Both the position numbers and the translations under genes were made by a program. The notes beneath the pieces are model-generated. The model had not been told where the DNA came from. It saw only the letters and a program-made list of their open reading frames with translations, and made no database searches. Positions 55,250-64,000 of a stretch of 64,000 bases of DNA are shown here, piece by piece (positions within the stretch are counted from its first letter, which is position 1; every line of letters begins with the position of its first letter). This DNA is from Hyaloperonospora brassicae (taxonomy: Eukaryota > Oomycota > Peronosporomycetes > Peronosporales > Peronosporaceae), in NCBI GenBank assembly GCA_947650285.1, contig CANTFL010000929.1, forward strand, positions 1 to 64,000. Reading direction: 5' to 3'.

Positions 55250-58200
55250 GATTATTAGACTAGGGCATTACACATTCTCATCCAGACCTGTCTATTTCAA
55301 ACGCGAAAAAGTTGGATTACTTACTCTAAAAATTTGCCTGTTCTTCTGCGATCAACCTTGCCAATAATAGCTTAACATCCGCTTACTGCATCGCGCTTCG
55401 TCTCTTAATATCACTTTTTATTTAGCTACCGCATTTCAACGCTTTTAAAGAGACAAGTTGTTTCGTGAGATGAACCTGAAATGCTGTCCAAATTGCTTCT
55501 CCACCATTTCTAGTAAATGCTAAAATAAGCTTAATATAAGTCTGTATTCATATAGCGATTTTGACAGCATTGAAAAAGCTATCATCGATGGCTTGACCCT
55601 CAGTACCCTATGCATCTCCGTAATATTAATATATATTTATAAGCTTATCTCAAACATCATTCTACAGCTTTCAAATGTTTTGGAAGGATTACGGATGCGG
55701 ATATGAAGCCTTTCCACCCCTATTGATTTCTTTACAATATCAAAACATGTCAACTTTATGGTCTTCGTCTCGGACGGTATCAGATTCTACCACGCCATAG
55801 TTTTTTTTATTATAGTGAATATTAAAGCATTACTTGGTTTGTGTCTGATCCAACGACACAATACATATTTCTAAATTAACAAGAAGCAAAAGTATACCAC
55901 CCGTTAATTACACACAGTATCTTATGCTTTCTTCAGCAGTGCGATGAAGTATCTTGCTACTTTCATTGTTATTATATTATGCATGGGATCTTTTTAATCC
56001 GTACATGGTTCCATAAAAAACATATATACTGAATAAAGAAGAGATCTATGTTGGCCCCATCAAAGATGATAGTTGTCCTAGATATGTGCCTGTTAGTTCC
56101 TTTTCTATATTCACTTGGCATTTTCTCCGCGACGCTCCAGCCTTTTACATTTTACTAAAAGCAAACATCAAAACAAGCAAGAATCCTACTATGCAGGTAC
56201 ATCCGTTTTGATGTTTCTTACGCTTCTATGTTCTGGCTTTATATCGTTAATTAATCACATTCATCGTTTTGTAGAAAACGTTTATCATGTAAAAAAATTT
56301 ACATAGTTTTCAAGACATGCATACGACAATCCGAAATGCCTTGAAATAAGGCAAAATGCTCAAAATATAATGCTGAATAATATAGGGTTTACCTCGATCA
56401 TAATGGCAATAACTGATCATTATCGACGACATCGATCATGTATCAGTTATTTTGACGGTATCCGAAAAACTTTGATTTATTTACCTAGGAACATACGACA
56501 CCACCAACCTAAAACATGAGAAAGGTTTGGCTTGCGTCTACAACTATCTGTCTATTGTTGAATACTACCTCGTGTACAGGTGAGGCAATTAAATCAGGCC
56601 GTATATATCTATAAAATTTATGAGCAGGCCCAGGACCCAATCTTCATTGTCACATATGAGGTAAACGTTTTATATAGTTTGCATATATAATAATATTGGA
56701 CGCTTGGTCACTTGTTACTTATGCTTATCCGCCATGAACTTTATTGATACTTCACCGTATTCGTTTTAAGAGACGCAAACCCACGACAATCTGAAATTAC
56801 TCTTACATCACTAAGCAACATTTCTTACGCTCTATCCTCTAAATTGAAGGGTACAAATGTTTTTAAAAAGCTTAAGCTTTAATTGTCATATTCTTAATTT
56901 AGAATTAAACGAATTGAATATACCGATTATACAAAGTAAACTTATTATGCTTCTGTAAACGTAATATCCAACAATTCATATGTGTAATCATTAACGTGCC
57001 CAAATCAACTAAATATTGGCATGACATCAGGTTAATTACAAGTATCTTAGCGCAAATAACATTATAAAGTCATAGCGGATTTCTTGATTAATTGGCTGAT
57101 GTATCCACAACCGTCGAATCATACGAAAATGACGTGACGCAACACATCATCCATGGCCAGATAATTCGTACACGTTGCTAGTAAGAAAGATACCCCATTG
57201 ATCGATTAAAATCGGCCTATTTACTTATGACGCTTATCCAAGACACGAGACCCATTATATTTTCAATGTATTGATAAATTTTATTTTGTGATTCAAATGT
57301 ATTATCGAGGAATTCAACCAGATAAGCATGAACTAGGTAATCTGCTATTTGCGATCAACCGTGACCGGGCTTAAATTAAGTCTTCTTCGAGTATTGCGGA
57401 CCGATATTGGCATTAAAATACAATCTACATCCTATATAAAGCTTTAGAGATGGCCGTCGACTTTATATAATGTTTGGTCCACATTCGATTGGGTTAAACC
57501 GTTGCTTATAGCGATCATTTACATAAGATGGCGTAAAACTAGTCTAATACATTTCAAGCATGTGTTTATACAAACGTAGAATTTGTATTCAATGAAAGTT
57601 ATAATATGAGCAGAGCTGCTAATATTTTAAATTAATAAATTGCATCCCATTGATTGTAAAACCTCTCAGCTGTTAAACACAATATTTTTCCACTGACGCC
57701 ATGACCGTGATGGCAATTTCCTGAGCCCATATATTCTACCCTATTAAAATTATGTAGCTAGCAATATGTACAGTATACGCACATGATTAGTTAAAAGACA
57801 AGCTTCTTATGACTTGATTATGAGTACCTTAGATGCAGAAGGGGTTCTTTAGGTTAAACGTGCACATATTGAGAGTTTTTGTGCAAATTTTCAGGCCTCT
57901 AACATTCTTGCAAGCCCGTAATTGTTTTAGTTCCCGCTTAACTTTATTTTTTACAACGAAGCGTTTTTTATGTTACAGACCAGCATATTGATGTGCGCAT
58001 CGTGTATGTCAGTGATTTTACTAAGCGTCAAATATTTGCTTTAAACATCGACATACTTTAGAAACGCATGCTGATGTATTTGCAAAGCCTTTGCCTGCAT
58101 CGATCTAGAATAAATTGCGCCAAGTCATTGATAATATATCATATTGATAAAAATGCGACGATGATGGAACAAGGATCAAGTTTGCAGTCGAAACCATGTC

Positions 58201-58740
58201 GTCGAGAAGGAGTATAGAAAAAGAAATCTAAAGATGACGAGCTTAAAGGGATAACACAATTAAAATATATCGATATGATGGTAACGTTAAACTACTGCTA
58301 ATCGTATCATTTTAGTATTTAGTCTGCCTTGGACATTCATCGCTACTACTAAAATCAAAAATGATGACACTATCGATTCCGCATATAGAATATGTTGCCT
58401 CTGGCTGTAACGTTTGTTCTTGATTCCAGCAAGCTTGCTCCACAGCACTCCAGTCGAAGAAATATTTAGAATACACGGAATCAAGCTCACTATATATGTG
58501 GTAGGAAGAACTGTGACGAAAAAAAACTTTAGAGGTATTATACTCCACTCGCCTACCCTCAATTCCTATTTAATTGGTAAGACATACTTAAATGTATAAC
58601 GTCGCCCTTAATACGCTAATCCCTTTACATGTATATTGGCTAATTTCCAGTACACATCTCTAGCTCAATTTAATTATTTACATTGTATATTGCTAATAAA
58701 TTAAGAAAATTTTACTTATAACAATTTACAATCAATACTT
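55250..58740. other. AT-rich filler, no gene recognised
   Basis: Long AT-rich stretch with no open frame above 91 codons. The largest frames (58562-58287 minus and overlapping ones) have no motif. No LTR core was found. Confidence 0.5.
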
Positions 58741-58839
58741 ACAAAAAAATCTTTGGTTAGAAATGAAAAATCTGGTCGAGTTCAGCGTTATATAACACGA
58801 ACAAATATTAATTTAATTATCTGGCAGATAGTTAAACGA

Positions 58840-58930
58840 CCCGGGTGGACGATTGGTAAAGTACTGAAACCAGAACTGGGAGGTAGGCGGATCGATACCC
58901 GCGCAGGGACGAGATCCGCAGGAGCGATTC
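58840..58930 (+). repeat. Possible tRNA-derived SINE head
   Basis: CGGGTGGACGATTGG (58842-58856) is an imperfect A box, and GGATCGATACCC (58889-58900) a good B box, about 43 bases apart. The two mismatches in the T-stem are in the same positions as in the copy at 55150. The SINE body is not delimited. Confidence 0.35.
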
Positions 58931-59447
58931 AATTTCACAGCGTCGGAAAATGGCTAACAACACCGGAAATAGTGGGTCGATTGCGTGCTCGAATAAACTC
59001 ATTCCCTTCTCGCTTTCATTTGGTACATAGTGAACTTTTCACAGGATTTCGATTGTTTGTAGCAATATGTCAGCGAGGAATCAAGGTTGGAATGGCGATC
59101 TCGTGGCTGACTTGATTCGATGTGATATAAATCCGTATAAAACTGAAATTGTAATTCGAACGCAACAGGACCGTATCGTATTGTACATTATCGCATTTAG
59201 TGTCGAACGCAAGATTAAGAGAGTTTAATCTCTCCTTTGTTGATCTATCTGACTGGGGACGTATCCACGAATACATCAGCGGATGCAAACTTATATGCAT
59301 AGATCGCGCCGGACTATGAGGTCGATATGGATGGGTTGTCACTCTTTTGTCCATATCAGCCACAAAGTCAATATATTGCGTAGAGCTGGCTCTGCTGGTG
59401 ATCCTGGAGTTAAGTCAGCTAAGTTTTAACATCGCTATCGTACCAGC
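58931..59447 (+). other. Decayed sequence upstream of integrase
   Basis: Should hold RNase H and the connector of the family-B element. I could not identify their motifs, which suggests deletion or heavy decay. Overlapping frames at 58753-59115 (plus) and 59363-59070 (minus) are not convincing. Confidence 0.35.
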
Positions 59448-60383
59448 TTGAAGAGAGGCCACCAGGGTAAGGTCAAGCTTATCGGCGGATCAGAGCATAG
59501 TTGTACTGGAGAGTTTTGTATCGGAGTGTGCAACAGTATCTGGGAGAGTGTGTGGATTGTGAAGCAGGTAAAGGACACTACTGCGATCGAAGTGGCTTAC
59601 CGAGCAGCATACAAGCAACTTACCCTATCAAGATTCTGGCGATGGATCATATTCCTGCTTTGCCGCGATCGTTCAAAGCGAACAAGGATCTGTTGATCTG
59701 GGCTCCCTGTCCTCTCTATATACGGTTGCGAATTCAAGTGCGTCACGGACCGTGCAAATAATCGCGGAGGATTATGAAGAATGCGTATTTAAAAGGTTTG
59801 ACGAGTGTGGAGCAATCCGTCACGATCGAAAGTCAGAATTTATGTCTGATTTATTTTGTGCGTTTAATCGGATCTTGGGCCAGAAACAACTAGCTACCAT
59901 GACTTATGGACCACAAGAAAATGGCACAGCGGAGCGCATGGTATAGACGGTGACTAGAGCGATCAAGATGTATGTGTTGGACGAGAACCAGAGAGATTGG
60001 GTTGAATATGCCGAACGATTGACATACGCTATCAACACCGTATACGATCGGGTTCGCTGGGACACTTCATTTTTTTGATCCACGGGTGGAACCCTCGATC
60101 AACGTTGGAAGCCATAATACCTCTAGGAAGTACGGTATCGCAAGACCGAGATCCACGAAGATGGCGGTATGGCGTACAACGTCAATACCAACGGGTGAGA
60201 TCGGTGGTGAATAATCAACTGAAGAAAGCAATCCAATATCGCGCCGATCAGCACAATCAGGACCACGACCTGCTAGATATTAGTAGTGGATCGCAGGTAT
60301 GGCTATTTCTAGATCGAGTAAAGGAGGGGTACGCTCGCAAATTGGCGCATATGTGGCACGGACCGTTTCGAGTGATGGACTAG
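59448..60383 (+). pseudogene. Ty3/gypsy integrase, family-B type element
   Basis: Successive frames give a full integrase. The zinc finger has KRGHQGKVK near 59450 and, one frame over, YLGECVDCEAGKGH near 59535-59575. The catalytic core has the first Asp in ILAMDHIPALP (about 59632-59665), the second in AIRHDRKSEFMSD (about 59812) and Glu in QENGTAERMV (about 59920-59946). Then RDWVEYAERLTYAINT and, after a frame break, IHGWNPRSTLEA. The end is YARKLAHMWHGPFRV, the start of the GPF/Y module. The catalytic triad is present, but at least three frameshifts and stops (for example TAG at 59944) inactivate the gene. It is not closely similar to the family-A integrase. Confidence 0.75.
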
Positions 60384-60830
60384 TGCAGAGATCACGATGC
60401 GAGGTTGGAAATGTCAGGTACACCCTACCAAGTATTCTCACTGGTGCATGTGTTGAAGCTTAAACTTGTTCGGATGTTTCCGGACCGACCGATGGAGCGA
60501 CCAATTGTAAGCGAAGCGGGTCGAGTGGATTTTGCGAAGCTCTGTTACCAAAGGACAGTCGGGTGTGCGAGCTAGCTGAAGACAATTTTGAAGTGAAGAG
60601 AATAATGTAGGTGCGATCAGAATGACGGACGCGTTGTAGTAGGATGCGTAGAAAGTTTGAGGTCTATTAGAAATGATGTGGTGATCGTCGTGGGTGGACG
60701 AAGCAGACTTAAACTGTGGAGAGTTGATACAAGAATGGGACCGCGGTCGCGTGAAGAAGAATCGGTTAAAGATGATGCAGTCGCACGAAGAGGGAGATGC
60801 GGGTGATAAATGGATAGGCCGTTGAATTGA
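60381..60830 (+). pseudogene. Integrase C-terminus and chromodomain, family-B type
   Basis: After the GPF module comes TPYQVFSLVHVLKLKLVRMF and a frame-broken linker. At 60685-60800 one frame reads SSWVDEADLNCGELIQEWDR, the C-terminal half of a chromodomain followed by a basic end (VKKNRLKMMQSHEE). The upstream strand of the chromodomain is damaged (FEVKRIM near 60590). The antisense open frame 60932-60438 is a by-product of composition here. Confidence 0.55.
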
Positions 60831-60978
60831 GATGAAATGCAAGAAGTGTGAATAGGAGGATGGAATGATCAGATACAGGGAGGTTGTACGAGAAGGTTGA
60901 AAAGTTGTATATAATGTGAGTATAAAGATCAAAGGTATACAGACCCGATCCCGCGCTTTAAAGTCGGAAGATTGTATG

Positions 60979-61155
60979 ATTGGCGATGATCAAGACTTGT
61001 GAAATTTCGATCGCGAGCGGTCGGGACCCGTGGTTGATCTGATTGAGGCTAAGTCGGACGATAAATTGATTGCCGGTGATTAAGATCTATGGAACTTTGA
61101 TTGCGAGAGATCGGAAACTGTGGGTGATTTGATCGACGGTGCATCAATAATAAAA
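60979..61155 (+). repeat. Tandem duplication of about 92 bp (31-residue peptide repeat)
   Basis: Unit 1 begins near 60979 and unit 2 near 61071. In one frame both units read approximately DLxNFDxERSxxVxDLI followed by an acidic spacer. They lie downstream of the chromodomain relic in the same orientation. Each unit has a stop. Confidence 0.5.
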
Positions 61156-61504
61156 TAGAATGAAGGCAATTTCTACACGACCAATGGAGATTAAAAGAAA
61201 GAGGATAATGATATTGAACGAAGCCAATGGCAACCCTGGGGCAATCACGAAGAAACCATTCACCGGAGATGTAGGTGATTAAGGATCCAGGATCTTCTGT
61301 GATTGCGCACCGATAGTAGTGACGCCAAGGATCAGCGGAATCGACCAGAAACAAGGTAGTGATCAAGGCCACGGTCTTGGTCGTTTTGCAATTTAAAATA
61401 TAATACCACAACTTTTTTTCTGGTGGGGCAGGGACATGAAAAAAGAAGGAACCCGACAGAATGTCCAAGTCGCATTGCCCGTCGATCATCCCTTGAATAA
61501 TAAA

Positions 61505-62380
61505 GTGGAGGTCTGTTTTCCATCACGGCCCAGATCTCGATCGGCGTTGCCGACGCGCTGGCAAAATATGGCTATACCCAGATCCTACTGGCTCTGCCGA
61601 CTGGAATTGGGATTGACATTATTTTCTTCCCACAATGCCTGTCGTTGACGATCTTCGAACGTGAGATACGTGTCCATTATATGCTAAAACCACCCGGTAA
61701 CTTTAATAGTGATTGGCTCGATCAGTCGATCGAAAATATCCACGGTCTCTGGCTGCATAGTGAAGTGATTTGCGCCGAAGAAACCAACGGAGGAGTCCAG
61801 CGATCAGCCCGGAGTGCGGAAGACTTTGGAATCTTGTAAGCGAGGAACAAATTAAGATTTCGGCTTATAGAAATGTTATAACATAATAGTTACTTCCAGC
61901 TCAACGACGCTAGTATAGCTGACTTGACGCGATAACTAGAGATCCACTTAAAATACGACCGGGGAACGCTAAAGACGGTACCCAAGAATCAACTTATCGC
62001 GCGGTACCCGATAGGCTGGCAACGCGCCGTATTGGCTGGGAGCCAACAGATCGATCACATCCTCGCGATCTTCACTGGACATGCTTAGGCTGCCAGACGA
62101 GTCGCTCGACTGCTTGCCAAGGCGTTTGACCATTGACTCCACTGATTAATTAGGAGTCGTTGAAGGAGCTGGATTAAGAGATCGCGAGCTGGAGCTTGAT
62201 TTTTCAATGGCGATCGTGGATGAAGGTGGGTTGAGGCTGATGGGCATAGCAGAGGATGAGACGCGTCGGCGGGAAGCAGATCGTGATCCCGAGAGCGATG
62301 CGCGAGTAGTATTCTCCGAAGAATTGGATGATTTACCTCATGTCGAGGACAAAGAAATCGAAGTCCCCGGATCTTCCTGA
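61505..62380 (+). pseudogene. Gag-like relic, plus strand
   Basis: One frame is open from about 61508 to 61839 and begins GGLFSITAQISIGVADALAK, with a hydrophobic, helical composition. After frame breaks it continues with QLNDASIADLTR and KYDRGTLKTVPKNQLIARYP (about 61901-62020). An acidic 75-residue frame follows at 62153-62380 (EDETRRREADRDPESDARVV). Composition and order would fit a capsid-like core and an acidic C-terminus of Gag. I have no motif-level proof. The strand is opposite to the coiled-coil Gag part at 62454-63940. Confidence 0.35.
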
Positions 62381-62453
62381 CCCTCTGCCTATCCTGGTAA
62401 CGTCTTCGAGGAGTGAACCGGGTGATTAGAAGAGCATTTTAGGGTACTCCAGA

Positions 62454-63940
62454 TTAAGGCCTGGAAGGAACCTGCCGAGATGGCTCGGTCGATTGAATCG
62501 GCTTACCCGGATGCTGAAGCTTAGCCAACTGCACTGGCTCGGCCGATCGTTTTGGAGAAGGAGATCGTGCTTGATTTACCGTCGGTGCGGGTGCAGTAGA
62601 TCGGGGAGGCCCGGCGATATGCACTACCTCGGCAAATCGGTCGAGTTCATCCCTTGATACCGACTTGGCTAATCGAGTGGGCAGAGCTGATCGTATGGCC
62701 GGATCTGATCGCGGACAAAGAGTGGCTTTTGTCGACATTGTCCGCGGCGCTCGCCAGTCGGATTGCAAGATATTGACCTGCGGCTTTTATTTATATATCG
62801 GCGTCGAATCGGTCGTTCGCATGACCGGAGCGGATTGCGTGGAGTCGGAAAACGTATTCGAGTGGATCATCTGCGTAGAAACCCTCGCTGGGGTCAGCGG
62901 AGAAGAGATATTTGGGGGAAATAAGGCGCCTGTGGCTCGGGAACGCCTGGATGGGAGGCCAAAACAGCTGTCGTTCCGGGAAAGTTTACTGTCCGACAAC
63001 GCTAGGGTTGAAGCTACAGCATGAAAAACTCTAGAAGCTAGCAGGGCTAAATGAGCCCGAAGCTTGTTGCGATCTGCGACAGCGAAATCGCGATCGGTCT
63101 TCCGGTCTTGGACCAAACGTTGAAGACGCGCATGTTACAAGTGTTCATCCGCGATCACTTTTTGCAACCGACCCAGTTCGCGGTCTCGATCGGCAATCCA
63201 TGCGTGGTGTTAATTTCGTAGCGCGAAAACCGACGCAATCTGTTTCTCGAGGTCTCCGATCTTTTGCTGATCGCGAACATTGGCAGCCTAATATTTCTTG
63301 GAGTAGGCGTCCCGGAAAGCCCGGATTGACTCGAGCTGCGACATCCGGGGCTTCGATTTCTGACGGAGGTAATTAATCTCTTGCTGATGTTTTTTCTCCA
63401 GAGAAGCTTGAACAGTGTCCATGTCAGGATGCACCTTCGGGGTCAGCGGAGGTGGCTTCAAACTAACGATGTCTTCAAACGCTTGATCTCCTGATCCAAG
63501 TCGTGGATTCTCACCAGTTTATCCTCCTGATCACCCAGGACCTCTGCGCATGCATTGCTGCGCTCGCCGCGCTTGCGGGAGTGCCGTAAAGCAGCAAATA
63601 GGCGATCGAAACGCTGCTGGACATATCCGCGTAGCTGGATCCCAGCGTCACGCAAGGTGTTTGATTCCTACTTCAGTCAATCGCCGCGGTTCCTTTCTTC
63701 TATCAGAGATGCAGCACTTGTCACCCGGGTGCTGGGAAGAAGCGGGTACGACCCGGCGATGGGTCTATTGATATCGGAAACAAATGAAGGCTCACCCTGA
63801 TCGAGAGCGGAAGTTACGTGATCGAACACGATTAAAGAATCACTTTTTTTGGAAAGGAGGGGGGTGACAAGAGATTTGTCGTAGATATGTCGAGGGCTGA
63901 AGGTGAGACGAATCAAGTGGAAGTATGAGTGCGCAGTCAA
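62454..63940 (-). pseudogene. Gag N-terminal relic with coiled coil, minus strand
   Basis: Minus-strand segments in order: 63940-63677 (start region), 63655-63458 with QQRFDRLFAALRHSRKRGER and DLDQEIKRLKTSLV (coiled coil), a frame-broken helical stretch to 63120, 63116-62787 (ALLASRVFHAVASTLALSDS, then Ser/Thr-rich) and 62768-62454 (Pro/Ser-rich, APAPTVNQARSPSPKRSAEP). The order of coiled coil and then low-complexity tail is that of the Gag relic at 8286-9807. No capsid or knuckle follows on this strand. Confidence 0.45.
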
Positions 63941-64000
63941 TCGTCACTGTACGGCCACTAACGGCTTAGGGGACGCCTGTGGTGAAGCGACCAATGCTAT

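Noticed and set aside
60438..60932. 164-codon minus-strand frame after the family-B integrase, first thought to be another antisense gene
   Set aside because: It is rich in Ser, Tyr, Phe and His, with no heptads or similarity to the family-A antisense gene. It is the shadow of the plus-strand chromodomain region (SSWVDEADLNCGELIQEW).
61049..61489. 146-codon minus-strand frame
   Set aside because: It overlaps the plus-strand peptide repeat and has no protein-like domain. Most likely composition-driven.

Overview
The window looks like repeat-rich, gene-poor chromosome of an oomycete, most likely a Phytophthora or downy-mildew relative. The basis is the type of repeat: chromodomain-bearing Ty3/gypsy elements with an acidic linker in the integrase, long GATC-rich LTRs, coiled-coil Gag relics and tRNA-derived SINE heads, set in AT-rich filler. 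This is family-level recognition from reading, not a search. I see no intact host gene, no rRNA or tRNA gene and no CRISPR array. Almost every coding signal is a decayed mobile element.

Layout. 1-2420: minus-strand element (family C) with the start of a reverse transcriptase at the window edge. 2666-3106: end of a zinc-knuckle protein, probably a transposase. 3150-9810: several copies of a long LTR (family B) with coiled-coil Gag relics. 11981-20197: a 2.8-kb inverted duplication, arms about 99% identical, around a 2.6-kb AT-rich spacer. 20020-21019: unrecognised relic that crosses the right-arm border. 22600-27470: very decayed minus-strand family-A element (A3). 27680-35276: minus-strand family-A element A1 with long open Gag-Pol segments. 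35281-40080: AT-rich filler with LTR scraps. 40080-49260: plus-strand family-A element A2, in opposite orientation to A1 and split by a family-B LTR. 49648-53150: Gag-like relics and a minus-strand family-B LTR. 53151-58740: AT-rich filler with a SINE-like insertion. 58840-63940: decayed family-B integrase and chromodomain followed by Gag-like relics on both strands.

Most interesting. First, family-A elements carry a second gene on the strand opposite to gag-pol. It starts just inside the 3' LTR and runs back over the chromodomain. It is recognisable in all three copies (A1, A2, A3), and the differences between copies are concentrated at silent third positions of the antisense frame. It ends in a coiled coil and includes a conserved central block. 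Second, A1 and A2 share a 0.68-kb tract (protease region) at about 99% identity, while the homologous sequence on both sides is only about 75-80% identical. Their LTR types are also mismatched, with the 5' LTR of A1 resembling the 3' LTR of A2. Together this suggests gene conversion or an inversion by recombination between the two inverted copies.

Limits. LTR edges, frameshifts and identities were read by eye. Boundaries marked 'about' may be wrong by tens of bases.
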